A stretch of 64,000 nucleotides of DNA from Liriodendron chinense. Lineage: Eukaryota; Streptophyta; Magnoliopsida; Magnoliales; Magnoliaceae. The notes beneath the pieces are model-generated. The model did no database searches. It saw nothing but the letters and a program-made list of their open reading frames with translations, and was not told where the DNA came from. Positions 22,894 through 33,865 of this stretch are shown here, one piece after another (position 1 is the first letter of the stretch; each line of letters opens with the position of its first letter). The position numbers and the translations under genes are program-made. The stretch spans positions 1,239,120 through 1,303,119 of the forward strand of contig ML058342.1 in NCBI GenBank assembly GCA_003013855.2, given 5' to 3'.

Positions 22894-25800
22894 AAGGAAC
22901 CGCCTCATCATCAAACCGACCAAGAGGACGCTGAGCCCACGGGAGAAATTCGCACTATCGTCGTAGGACCAGCTTGCGGGGTGACTCTCAAGCTTCAAGA
23001 AAAGCATACGCTCGAAAGGCGTCCAAAGAACCCCAGCAGATCTATTGGCTGGAACAAACATCTAACTCATCGAAAGCGAGCCATCCTCCAATTTCTTTGA
23101 CCCTTGAAGATGCAGCGGGAATTCACTTCCCTCATGAAGATTCCATCGTAGTCACATTGAAGGTATCAAATTATCTAACTCATCGAATTATGGTGGATAC
23201 AGGTAGCTCAGCCGATATTCTGTATTTGGAGGCTTTCGACAAGATGGCACTTGCCAGAAGCCTCCTCAAGCCAGTATCGACCCCCCTTGTCGGCTTTGGA
23301 GGAGAGGTAGTAACACCTGAAGGAAGTATCGATCTCCCAGTCACTTTTGGAGAGAGTCCAGCGAAGACCATCGTCTTCGTAAACTTCCTCGTCGTGGATC
23401 GAAAATCAGCATATAACGCCATTTTGGGGCGGCCGTCCCTAACTAAGGTTGGAGCGGCCTTGCACCCTTCATATCTATGTGTTAAATTTCCTACCCCAAA
23501 TGGCATCGGGGTCGTGCGAGGAAGTCAGCAGGAGGCATGGTCCTGTTACCAGATAGCCCTCCAAGATCGAAAGAAGGCTCAAGCGACGCTCGTCATGGAA
23601 ATAGCTCAAGGATCACCCGACGTTCCCTCAACCACCTCGTTGGATCCGAGAGAAAATGCTCTGAAGTCGGGAACTCCGGGGGAGGAAACAGTGGCGATCC
23701 ACCTGACCGAAGACGACCCATCTAAGATCGTGTACATCGGGTCCTCTTTGACCAGTGTCCATCGTGAAGATTTGACCCGTTTCCTCACTGAATACAAGGA
23801 TGTGTTTGCTTGGTCTCATAAAGATATGCCAGGCATCGATCCCAATGTCATCGCACATCGTCTCAACATTGACCCGAAGTATAAACCCGTACATCAGCGT
23901 CGACGTGCCTTTACTGTAGAAAGACAAATGGCAATCAAAACTGAAGTTGAGAAGCTGCTCGCGGCTAATTTCATAAAGGAAGTTGACTACCCAGAGTGGG
24001 TCGCAAACGTAGTTCTCGTCCGGAAAGCTAATGGCAAATGGAGGATGTGCGTCGACTATTCAGACTTGAACAAAGCATGTCCCAAAGATAGCTTTCCGAC
24101 ACCGCGGATCGACCAGTTGGTCGACTCAACAGCTGGACATGCTCTCCTCAGCTTTATGGATGCTTATTCTGGTTACAACCAGATTATGATGCATCCACCT
24201 GATAGCCAGCATACTGCCTTCATCACAGATCGAGGACTATATTGCTACCAGGTAATGCCGTTCGGTCTTAAAAATGCAGGGGCCACTTATTAACGTCTTG
24301 TCAACAAAATATTCGCTGCTCAAATCGGTAGGAATATGGAAGTGTATGTTGACGATATGCTCGTGAAAAGGATCGTTGAAGATAATCACATTTCTGATCT
24401 TCAAGAAGCCTTTGATCTGATGAGGAAGTATCAAATGAAATTAAACCCAGAAAAATGCGCGTTTGGAGTGTCTGCAGGGAAATTTCTTGGGTTCATGGTT
24501 GGCCAGCGTGGAATTGAGGTGAATCCCGAAAAGATTAAAGCATTGATAGAGATGAAATCCCCCGTTACTCTGAAGGACGTCCAGCGTCTGGCTGGTCGCA
24601 TCGCATCATTGAACAGGTTCATCTCGCGAGCATCTGACAAGTGCTTGCCCTTCTTCAAACTCCTTCGTGCAACGGCCAAGTCTGATTGGAAGTGGACACC
24701 TCAGTGTGAAGAAGCTTTTTCACAACTGAAGCAATACATGAGCGCTCCCCCCATTTTATCTAAACCTGTAGCACATGAGCAACTCATTCTTTATTTATCT
24801 GTGTCTTCCACGGCTGTTAGCGCCGCTTTAATAAGAGAAGATTCCGGGGTGCAAAGGCCCGTTTATTATATCAGTCGAGCAATGGTCGATGCAGAAACTA
24901 GGTACTCTGATATGGAGAAACTGGCCCTAGCCTTAGTCACGGCGGCTCGAAAACTGCGACCATACTTTCAAGCCCATGCTATTTTAGTACCAACAAATCA
25001 TCCACTACGACAAGTCCTTCAAAATCCTGAGGCGGTCGAGATCAGTGAGCATGATATCTCATTCTGTCCTAGGACCGCAGTCAAGGGCCAAGCCGTGGCT
25101 GACTTCATCGCCGAATTTACATATTCTTCTGAAGATAATGTCATGACCAGCGACCAGCCTCCTTGGTCGCTCTTCGTGGACGGGTCGTTGCGGGCCACTG
25201 GTAGTGGAGCGGGCCTCATTTTAGTGGCTCCCGACGGGTCGCATTTTCAATATGCTCTGCGTTTCGAATCACGCGTCTCCAATAATGAAGCAGAATATGA
25301 GGCCCTGATTGTTGGCCTCGAACTGGTCATTGTCCTCGCAGTCCAGAATTTGATAATTCATAGCGACTCCCAGCTCATTGTCAATCAAGTTCTTGGTGAA
25401 TTGGAAGCCAAAGAAGAAAGAATGGCCTTATACAAGTCTCGTGTCCTCATCCTGCTCGCCAAACTAAATACTTATAAAATAATTCATATCCCTCGCGAGC
25501 AGAACCAACTTGCCGATTCCTTGGCAAAACTCGCTTCTGCACCGGAATCGGAGTTATCACATTCGATCCCCATCGAGCACCGTCAGAACTTGAGTATCGA
25601 CCAAGTGACTCTCGAGCAAGTTATATCGGTACAATCATCTCCATGCTGGATGGATCCTATCATCCTTTATCTCAGAGATGGATACCTACCAGAAGACAAG
25701 AAAGCTGCCAGATAAATTCAGCTTCGAGCTGCTAGGTACACCTTACGAGATAGAATATTGTTGCGAAAAAGCTTCTCCTTGCCTTATTTTAGGTGTCTTC

Positions 25801-26869
25801 ATCCAGAAGAAGCACTTCGTGTTCTAGATGAATACACCAGGAGGCATGTGGTAACCATCCCAGGGGGCGATCCTTAGCATATAAAGCGATGAGGCAAGGA
25901 TATTATTGGCCTACTATGAAAGCAGACGCCATCGAATTTTCTAAAAAATGCGACAAGTGTCAACGATATCTACCTATACCTCGTGTACCATCTGAGCGGA
26001 TGACCCCAGTTGATAGCCCTTGGCCTTTTGCTCAGTGGGGGATCGATATCATTGGGCCCTTACCTATGGGAAAGGGACAGAATAGGTTCGCGATCGTGGC
26101 GGTTGATTATTTCACCAAATGGGCCGAGGCAGAACCATTAGCCAAGATTACTGAAAAACAAACTACTAAGTTTATATGGAGAAATATCATATGTCGTTTC
26201 CGACTTCCTCACACTATAATTACCGATAACGGAACGCAGTTCGACAACGCAGCCTTTGATGAATTTTACGACAAATGGAAGATACGAAATCTCCGCACTT
26301 CTCCATATCATCCTCAGGCGAATGGGCAGGTCGAGGCAGTGAATAAGATCATAAAGCATCATTTAAAGACCAAGCTAGGTGAATGTAAAGGGGTGTGGCC
26401 AGAACTTTTGCCAGAGGTATTATGGGCCTATAGAACCACGGCTTGCACATCAACAGGTGAAACTCCTTTCTCCTTAGCATTTGGTGTTGACGCAGTAGTA
26501 CCAGTGGAAATTCAAGTGCCCTCATATCGGATCGGGCAGTATGATCCCGCGAGCAATCAGGAAAACCTCCGACTTCATCTCGATCTCTTGGAAGAGCGAA
26601 GAAATGCTTCCCAAGTACGAGTGGCAGCATATCAACAACGTATTGCTCGTTATCGAAATGCGAAGGTTCGGCCTAGATCCTTCCAGTTCGGAGATTTGGT
26701 CCTAAGGCAAAATCTTGGAGTTCCTGCTCATTCATTGGATCCGAATTGGGAAGGCCCGTATCGGGTTATTAGGGTTGTGCGACCCGGTACTTATTATCTT
26801 GAAGACATGCAAGGGAAGCCTGTACGTCGCCCTTGGCACGTGGAGCATTTGCTACGATACTACCCCTAG
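22894..26869 (+). pseudogene. Tat1 protease-RT-RNase H-aRNase H-integrase (broken)
   Basis: Replication enzymes of Tat1 in pieces. Protease has MVDTGSSADILYLEAF near 23190. RT has VYVDDMLVK near 24347, and a TAA at 24291-24293 (CAA in Tat2) separates the fingers and palm from YVDD. The gypsy RNase H (SRAMVDAETRYSDMEKLALAL) is followed by a second, archaeal-type RNase H (SLFVDGSLRATGSGAGLIL, then SNNEAEYEAL and HSDSQLIVNQ). A 24-bp in-frame deletion near 25033 removes part of the linker before it. A TAA at 25713-25715 and a one-base loss near 25832 precede integrase. The integrase part is open from 25889 to 26869, with GIDIIGPLP, TDNGTQFDN, GQVEAVN and a C-terminal HVEHLLRYYP. At least four breaks mean it cannot work alone. 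Confidence 0.92.
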
Positions 26870-27215
26870 ATTCGATGTAGTTTACTACAATGTTTTATGA
26901 ATAAAGTGAAAGATATCTTTTGGCCGCTACTCCATTTATATGGACCTGAATAGCCCTGAAGTGAGTGCTTACACATCCTCTTGGCCAATTGCCTACCTTC
27001 GGTAGGACTGAAATCGTTACTAGTTGGTTGCTTCTCCATTTACGTGGACCTGAACAGCCCCGAAGAGAATGTATACCATCTCTTGACCAACCTTTTGCCC
27101 TTGGTAGACTCAAAATCTCAATCGATAGATCAGTCTATCTCAACGCGGACACGGTCATACGACCCCCGGATTGAGTCTAATTCATTTTTTCATGAGTTAG
27201 TTGCTCACGACTGGT

Positions 27216-27400
27216 GAGAGGAGGGATCGCACTCCGGAATGCGAGCACCGCAGCTCGTGCTCTAATCGCGAGCACCGCAGCTCGGGCTCGAATCGTAGTC
27301 GTACACCTTAATTGCGAGCACCACAGCTCGCGCTCGAATTGTGGTCATACCCCCTAATGTGAGCAGCGCAGCTCGTGCTCGAATTAAAGGGTCGCATCTC
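27216..27400 (+). repeat. Internal GCGAGCACCGCAGCTCG array, Tat1
   Basis: Four units near 27241, 27271, 27314 and 27358 contain GCGAGCAC-CGCAGCTCG-GCTCGAAT or close variants, each able to pair GAGCAC with GTGCTC. Words are shared with the LTR array (ATGCGAGCA, GCTCGTGCTC, GGTCGCATC). The array lies between the end of integrase and the 3' end of the antisense gene, where the two transcripts converge. The segments 26870-27215 and 27401-27555 show no genes. Confidence 0.88.
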
Positions 27401-27555
27401 TGATGAATCCATTTGAGATCAACATAAAGCAAAAAATGATAGAAAAGGAGAATACATTACAGAAGCGGATATTCATTCATAAAGACCAAAAGGTCGAGAC
27501 AATTACAAATTTCTTCAAAAAAAAAAAAAATACATGATGTAGGAAGCTGCCGAGG

Positions 27556-29836
27556 TCAAGGTTGGTCATCCTCATCTTGCGCAGGCTCGTGGTTCTCAGC
27601 TTCAGGACCAGCCTTAGGAGCAGGAGCGACATCTGTTGCCTCAGTGGCTTCGTTCTCAGCGGTAGCCCGTTCCTTAGCTGCAACCTCGAATGCCACCCTG
27701 TCGAACTCCTCAACGTTAAAAGTTGGAGCGATCATCTGCATAACTCTGACCGCGAAATCGCGACCAGCGATATACGCATCGTACCGCTCCTCATCGTAAA
27801 GTGGAGAAGTTCGGAACTCCTGAACTGTGCGAGGACCCTCATCAGATATCATTTGAACGAGGGCCACTCGCTCCTCTTCCCAGTGGATGGAGTCATCCTT
27901 CAACTGGTGAAGTTGCTGCTGGGCTTCCTTGAGCTCCTTCTGGGCCTCCTCGAGCTTCTTTTGGGTCTCCTCGAGTTTGGTCCGCGCATCTTTGAGCCAT
28001 CCCTCAAGCTGGATCTTGTCCTGGCGGAAGATCTCCTTCTCCTTCTCGCTCTTGGTATGGATTTCTTGAAGCTTTGCGAGTTGGAGGTCCACTGACTGAA
28101 AGCGCTCAGTCAGGGATTGGATCTTGACAAGGAGAATTTTCTTCTCTTCGTCCAGCTTGGAGATCTGAACCTCCAAAGCCTTCACCAAACGGTCCCTCCC
28201 TTGGACCTCGGCTTCCATGGTCTTCTTCTTCTTCTCCACATCCTCCACGCTGCGGCGGGTTGCTTCGACATCCCGTCTAACGCGGAGTGTGAGATCCAGG
28301 CTCTGAAACAAATAAAGAAAGAAGGATTAGATTGCTAGTCATCTAATAAAATCCTGAAAAGATTGGTAGAAAGAGAAAAGGGTGTTACCTGAACCAGTCT
28401 CACTCCAATATCTGTAGAGAGAGCCTCTGGGCTTGGCTCAGGCAAACTCCCGAAGGAGTTGGGGGGAATGTTATCAAACATAAACTTGCATACAGGATGC
28501 AAGTGTGGGGGGATAACAAAAACCCCCGACCCGGAAGGTTGGGCCACCACCATCTCACCAGAGCCCGTCTCACGAGCACTCACGGCACCCATAGAGGGCG
28601 TCGCAGACTCGCGAGCACCAGTAAGCTCGCATCTTATATCCTTAGGAGGGAGGCCCCCCTCCCTCCGATCGCCTTTCGGTGAATTATCAGCGACTTCGAT
28701 CACCGGATGGCAGCGAGCACCTGGCGGTGGAGTCGCAGTAGCCAGAGGGGGCATGGCAGATAGAGGGGTCGCGATAACCGGAGGGGTCGCAGTCGTACGA
28801 GAAGTTGTAGCGACCCCACCCGAACCGATCCCTCGCGATTGAGGACCGCGAGCAGACCCCTCTGCGAGAGTGGGCGCATTAGAAGGACCCCCCGCGGTCT
28901 TCTTTTGCCTCTTCGAGGCTGCACCCTTCAGACGGGGAAGTGCCCCCAGTGCACCTCTTTTATCTCCCACGTTCGCCATTTCGTCTTGAGAGATTAAACC
29001 CGCTGCACGAAGACAGTGAGGCTCTAGAGCAGCGTTGACGTGGCGTGCGGCCGCAGGGAGCTTGTAGACCTTGACAAGTTTCTCGTTGAGCCCTCCTCGC
29101 AGATTAGGCTTCACACCAATTGGGATTCCTGCGAGCAAAAAAGAAGGTTCGTCAAATCGTCAAAGTAGTAAAGTTATTGTTTCTGTCGGACAAATAAACG
29201 AGCACTTGACCCACCTTCGCCAAAATGGCGATTAACGTTATGGCCTTTGGGGTCAGAACCCATTTCGGACTCCCAGTTTCCGGAGACATAGAACCACTTC
29301 TTTCTCCATCCCGGGCAGTTGGAAGAAGGGTTCCCCAAAATGAAGTTATTCCGGTGCCAGAAGCAGAGGTAGTACTAACCCTCGCTAGCTGGCGCCTTCT
29401 TCAGCTGGAATAACCTCAAAAATTCCTGAGCGGTTAACTCCTCGTTACCCTCCTGCTTCCAAAGGGTGAAAGAACTCATAAGAACCCGCCAGCCGTTAAC
29501 TATAAGTTGGCCCGGGGCAATCTTATAGAGACGGAGGAAATTTCGAATGAAGAGGTGGAGGGGGAGACGTACGCCTACTTTGAAAAAGTATTCATAAACT
29601 GCCACACACCCAGGCGGTGGTGCATAGGCTGTCTCCCCTCTCCCAGGCAATCTGAATATAACAGAGTCCGGCACTCTGTATGCCTCTCTAAGGCTAGAGA
29701 GCCTCTCCTCCGTCAAGATAGAAGAATACCCGGAGGCAGAATATCTACCAGCCGGTACTCTGGCATTATTTGATTCAGAAGAATCAGGGGTGTGATCTCC
29801 CAAGGGAACAATCTCTTCATCTGAGGACCCCGCCAT
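27556..29836 (-). pseudogene. Tat1 antisense gene, three exons, Transposase_28-like N-terminus and coiled coil
   Basis: A gene on the strand opposite gag-pol. Exon 1 is 29836-29215, intron 1 is 29214-29129 (GT...TTGCTCGCAG), exon 2 is 29128-28389, intron 2 is 28388-28303 (GTAACA...TTTGTTTCAG), and exon 3 is 28302-27556. Lengths of 622, 740 and 747 bp keep one frame through both junctions (phases 1 and 0), giving about 700 codons. The N-terminal part resembles Pfam PF04195 'putative gypsy type transposon' proteins (LPLHLFIRNFLRLYKIAPGQL). The middle is Ala/Thr/Pro-rich and low-complexity. Exon 3 is a long coiled coil (KTMEAEVQGRDRLVKALEVQ through KKLEEAQKELKEAQ) with an acidic tail. A TAG at 29377-29375 replaces a TGG kept in Tat2, so this copy is broken. 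Its role is unknown; antisense ORFs at this site are known from Tat relatives such as Grande. Confidence 0.85.
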
Positions 29837-30010
29837 CGCAAGAAGGAAAGCAAGAAAGAAAGATGAAGGAAGCAGAGATGAAGGGAGAAAGTTGGAGAAA
29901 AACTACCTCTGTGAAGAGGTTTTTTCCGCACCAGAAGCAAAGGAAGAAGAAGAAAGCAGGGAGCGCCGCAGCAGAGAATTCGAAAATGAAAGAATTTCTT
30001 CTAAGTCTGG

Positions 30011-30018
30011 TATTTATA
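30011..30018 (-). promoter_or_regulatory. TATA box of the Tat1 antisense gene
   Basis: The minus strand reads GCGTATAAATACC here, about 175 bp upstream of the antisense ATG at 29836. The same box is conserved upstream of the Tat2 copy. No other TATA box lies between. Confidence 0.65.
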
Positions 30019-30260
30019 CGCAATCATTCTGTTTGATTTGCTGGACACGCGGCAGTTTCTCATCCGGCGCACCAGACGAACGGACGCTAGCATTAAATAC
30101 GGAAACACGTGGCGCCCAACGCTTCATCTCTGGCGGCAGAAAAAGCTGCGTGAAAGCTGGCCATCATAAATGCGGAAGCACGTTAAGTGAATCATGCGCG
30201 ATTGTCTCCCAGCACCCAGCTGTCAACACTAGCAAACCCTTGGCATAGTTCCTCAATGTC

Positions 30261-30278
30261 AAGGGTTTGGGGGGCATC
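30261..30278 (+). promoter_or_regulatory. Polypurine tract of Tat1
   Basis: AAGGGTTTGGGGGGCATC immediately precedes the 3' LTR and is where plus-strand DNA synthesis would start. Confidence 0.75.
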
Positions 30279-31206
30279 TGTTGTAGGCGAATATAGTCTG
30301 ACAGAAGTGAAGGATCGCGGCAATGTGAATGCAAGGAGTCCAGGTCGTGTTCGCGGTAAGGGGTCACATTCCCCGGATGCGAGCAGCTCGGCTCGTGCTC
30401 ACTAGAAGAGGTCGCATCTTCCGGATGCGAGCAGCTCTACTCGGGCTCATCAGAAGGGGTCGCATCTCCCGGATGCGAGCAGTTCTACTCGGGCTCGTCA
30501 GAAGGGGTCGCACATCACGAATGCGAGCATCCCTGACACAAGCAGCTCCCGACATCAGAATAGTCCTGAGTCTTTTGGTTCGGATGGTCTTCATACTTCC
30601 AGCACCCGGGTCCCGTCGAGCGGCTTGTTCAATCCCTCTGCGACACCAAGCAGAGTTACATCCAACGCGGCGGTCTTCACCCTTTCGGCGTCTCCTTCCT
30701 TTTCGGTAGCTATGACTCCAACTACGAGCAATCAGCACTATTACCACGCCGATCAGCAGCCTGTATAGGTCGGTTTTTGGACTTATCTTCTATGGTGGTT
30801 CCGAATCTCAGGGGATTGCTATCAAGAAACGTGATTGCCGGAAGGAGTTATTGGGTTAGATATTGCCTCTAAGGATAAGGATCTTGTCCCACGAAATCAG
30901 CGAGATTTCAGTATCATACGCGACATCATCGGGATTTCGATATCTTACGTAACAAATTGGGTTGCTTCAGATCTATATAAGGGGGGGACTCCATTAAGAG
31001 AAAGGTACGTACACAACATTCAATCTTGGTCCCGTTTTGCTTGGCTTCTCTTCTTACTTTGGCCTGACTTAAGCATCGGAGGGCTAACGGCTGGTCCCCA
31101 GCCACCCTTAGTTGCTATCTGTCTTGCTTCAGGTCTGGTGGTGGAAGTCCCTGCTGGAGTGAAGGAGAAAAGCCGGAGGATCTCGTTACAAAATCTGACA
31201 TTAACA
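30279..31206 (+). repeat. 3' LTR of Tat1 (928 bp)
   Basis: The LTR starts TGTTGTAGGCGAATATAG, ends CTGACATTAACA, and is followed by the target copy CTTTC. The 48-bp array spans about 30314-30553. It differs from the 5' LTR at about a dozen sites with no length change. Confidence 0.95.
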
Positions 31207-31818
31207 CTTTCAAATCATGAAATTCGTGTAATGTGAACTAGGTGTAAAAGTGTTCAAATTTTCTATCAATCATATAAATAGGGGAATTCACATATAAAAC
31301 CATTATATTAAGAGAAGTTCAAAGCTTGCAACATCACTCACTTCGTATCTCCTCCTCTTATACTCATATCATCTTGAATGCATAGAAACAACGTTGTCTA
31401 AAAGAGTTTTGAATTTTAGAAAAATCAAAAAATTTCTACATAATTGCTCGAAATGTTACAAAAGCTAGTAGAATCATCTAAGGAATCTCACCCCCCAACC
31501 AAAATCTTACATTGTCCTCAATGTAATAAGATATGCAATATGCATGACATGAGAGCAATGACATAAAACAAAGGAGAGTGAGAACGAGAGTGCCTGAGGT
31601 AGCAAGTTGATCAATTCTAGCATCTTCCATTGTCTCAATGAGACTTATTCAATCCTAAATGCAGAAAGAAATCCTAACCTACCTACCTAACTTTGATTAG
31701 TCCAATCGACTACATGATCAAATTTGAGCAGGATCTTCATGAATTGCAATAGGTTTCTCGTGAGGACCATCCAAAGTCCTGCTCGAATGTATACATGGGT
31801 GCGTTTCTTCATGAAGGT
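31207..31818 (-). other. 3' noncoding region of the non-autonomous element, upper part, with internal G-tract
   Basis: After the duplicated CTTTC the minus-strand host element resumes. GGTTGGGGGGTG on the minus strand at 31489-31500 sits beside ACATTGAGGACAA, exactly as at 1562-1594 in Athila A. Measured within the element it is about 922 bp from the true polypurine tract, against 925 bp in Athila A. No coding signal is seen. Confidence 0.75.
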
Positions 31819-32514
31819 TCAATCATAGTGTGCACCACACGCATGTAAGGAGGAGATAAGAGCAGTAAAAAGATATCTCCTCAAGTTCTGAATTGGGTTG
31901 TAATTGATTAAAAATGGGTCCTCCCAATTAGAATTTTCAATGGGTTGAAGAACCCATGATGGTGGAGAGACATTCATTAAGTATTTTTCAGTTTGGGTTG
32001 TCTCCTCCACAAATTCAGAATTGCACGGTGTTTCCACAAATAATGGTAAAGAGTGTAGATCAGTGGAATGATGTTCTTCAGGCACCGACACCGTGTCTAA
32101 CAGACTATCCAACTCCTTAATCATCTCATCATCCAGATCATAGGGGTGGGTCATGCATTCCTCTAGGAAATCAAGAGAGTCGAATGAAGGGTTCTCGTTC
32201 TCCCTAAGTGATTGAGGAAATTCTGTTTTAAGGGTAAGGAATTCCTCCTCTATAGAGGGGAGGTCTTCCAAAGAAAAATTTTCAGATTTAGTGGTAAGCA
32301 CATCATCTAGCATTGGTTGATCTTTTGAAATTTCAGATTGTGCCACCCCATCATCCAAAGAAACAGAATTTTCAACCCAAGGGAGTTCTTCCACAATAGA
32401 ATCCGACATGTGTTGTTGGTGGAAAGACTCAAAAATATCGACTTTGGCCGTCTCTCTAGCAAGAATATCTTTCGGTGATTCAAAAACATTTGGCCCTTTG
32501 GAAGAACAAATCAT
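31819..32514 (-). CDS. ORF B of the non-autonomous Athila-like element (231 aa, unknown)
   Basis: An uninterrupted ORF that begins with an ATG overlapping the stop of ORF A in an ATGA arrangement. It is rich in Glu, Asp, Ser and Leu (for example DDEMIKELDSLLDTVSVPEEHH), with no zinc knuckle, protease, RT or integrase motif and no membrane segment. It ends with SSLHACGAHYD. I do not recognise the family. It could be a second protein of this element. Alternatively it could be the C-terminal half of one original 495-residue protein split by a one-base frameshift at the junction. A comparison with another copy of the internal region would decide. Confidence 0.6.
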   Translation of the reverse strand: MICSSKGPNVFESPKDILARETAKVDIFESFHQQHMSDSIVEELPWVENSVSLDDGVAQSEISKDQPMLDDVLTTKSENFSLEDLPSIEEEFLTLKTEFPQSLRENENPSFDSLDFLEECMTHPYDLDDEMIKELDSLLDTVSVPEEHHSTDLHSLPLFVETPCNSEFVEETTQTEKYLMNVSPPSWVLQPIENSNWEDPFLINYNPIQNLRRYLFTALISSLHACGAHYD

Positions 32515-33305
32515 GGCTCACAATCATCCTTCAAACCCTCATTGTAGGCAATCAAACTATCACTTTCAGATTTTGTAGATTCCTCGGGTTCATCAACCGT
32601 CCTTGAAATCTCTTCATCATTCAAATCGAAATAGCTAAAAGAGATAGTTGATTTACCATAATCGATGGTAATGGTGGGATCATTGAGATCAATATCCTCT
32701 AGAAGTTTAGTCATTAAATCTAGAGAAGATTGGGTTTGGATAGCCTCATCCTCCTCATTGTTGGGGATTGATTCGGTGTTCCCAATGTTGGGTTCAATAT
32801 TTTGAGATGGCGAGAGATTTTGTATGCATTGCTCAGTTATTTCCATAAACTCTCGCAGTGTATCCTCAAGAGTTCGTGTCGGTTGAGGATCATGAGAAAG
32901 AAACTCTTGAGGATAATTGTTGGCTTCCATGGTTGGCTCATCCTTCATTGGACTAGAGGTGTGAGGACTCTCTCGATGAAGACCATACATGTTATATGAC
33001 GAAGACTGATAAGATGGTTGATAGGCATAACCATACAAGTGATCACGCAATGTCTTTACCGGTTGGTCATTACTCCCCCGGTCCTTTTTCTTATTCCTAC
33101 CTCCTGTTAAACTTGGTGGAATACTCTTGTTATTTTCAACCCAGTAATCACGTAGCGTCTTATGTTGGGGGGTAGTGGAGGTTGATTGACCCTCAGAATA
33201 ATACTTATACTTAAATTGGTTCCAATCATAAAGAGTTTTGATTTCATGGTCTGTCATCTCATCTTCCAAAAGGTATGCATAAGCACCATACTTCCAATAA
33301 GCCAT
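32511..33305 (-). CDS. ORF A of the non-autonomous Athila-like element (264 aa, unknown, possibly gag-derived)
   Basis: First ORF after the leader, intact from ATG 33305 to TGA 32511-32513. The N-terminus is aromatic-rich (MAYWKYGAYAYLLEDEMTDH). The motif TLRD or TLED occurs three times, at residues 50-53, 85-88 and 145-148. Real Athila gag proteins in this window begin with V(R)TLRDYLQP or TMRDYLQP, so a distant link to the gag N-terminus is possible but unproven. The C-terminal half is acidic. There is no zinc knuckle. Being the first gene after the primer-binding site is where a gag is expected. I cannot name a known family. Confidence 0.62.
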   Translation of the reverse strand: MAYWKYGAYAYLLEDEMTDHEIKTLYDWNQFKYKYYSEGQSTSTTPQHKTLRDYWVENNKSIPPSLTGGRNKKKDRGSNDQPVKTLRDHLYGYAYQPSYQSSSYNMYGLHRESPHTSSPMKDEPTMEANNYPQEFLSHDPQPTRTLEDTLREFMEITEQCIQNLSPSQNIEPNIGNTESIPNNEEDEAIQTQSSLDLMTKLLEDIDLNDPTITIDYGKSTISFSYFDLNDEEISRTVDEPEESTKSESDSLIAYNEGLKDDCEP

Positions 33306-33572
33306 AATGAGATTTTAAAGAGTTGGAACTACCCTAATCTAGAAAAAAGAACAAAAAGAAGGGAGATTGAGAGATGTTACCCAATAGAGTGAGATATATG
33401 TCAGCAACAATGTCCTACAAAATCCAACAAAAAATTGTTAGTAATCTAGAAAAAAAAAATCAGAAAATCTTCTTCTATAAAAACTGAAAATCCTACCTAA
33501 CTAAGACTACTCTATAGTTACTAGAACAATTAGAACCGTTTAACCTCTTCCCCGGCAACGGCGCCAAAAACT
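33306..33572 (-). promoter_or_regulatory. Leader and primer-binding site of the non-autonomous element
   Basis: The minus-strand TGGCGCCGTTGCCGGGGA (33566-33549) lies 6 bp from the 5' LTR. This is the standard Athila primer-binding site, usually attributed to tRNA-Asp. The rest of the leader is noncoding. Confidence 0.85.
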
Positions 33573-33865
33573 TGTTCGCCTCCCCAAGTGTAGGGTTGCG
33601 AAGTAGTAATAAACTCGGTAAGACCGAGGTCGATCCACAGGGAAGGAAGTAAACAATTCCAACTATCCTAATAACTAGAATCAAAGAGGTTTGTGAAATT
33701 GATTTTTAACATAAAATAGAAAATCTAATAATGAAAAGATAACTAGAACATCAAGGATCCACTTATAGCTCTTCTTAGATGCATAATTCGCTATGGTTTC
33801 TTACTTTCTCAACTAGAATCGATATTAAGATCTATCTAGTCGGATGATAGAGCTGTTAAACCAAA

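Larger units (their letters stand above)
20410..31206 (+). mobile_element. Tat-lineage Ty3/gypsy element Tat1 (10.8 kb), TSD CTTTC
   Basis: Full-length element flanked by CTTTC at 20405-20409 and 31207-31211. Order: LTR (928 bp), primer-binding site, gag, protease, RT, RNase H, second RNase H, integrase, a repeat array, an antisense spliced gene, polypurine tract, LTR (928 bp). By eye the LTRs differ at about 12 positions (roughly 1.3%). That points to an insertion of the order of half a million years ago if a rate near 1.3e-8 per site per year applies. The coding parts have several breaks. It is the same family as Tat2. Confidence 0.95.

Noticed and set aside
27562..28095. Leucine-rich 177-aa ORF (and 41140-41652) on the plus strand
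   Set aside because: It is the reverse strand of the Glu/Lys/Gln-rich coiled-coil exon of the antisense gene. GAG/CTC codons give Leu when read backwards.
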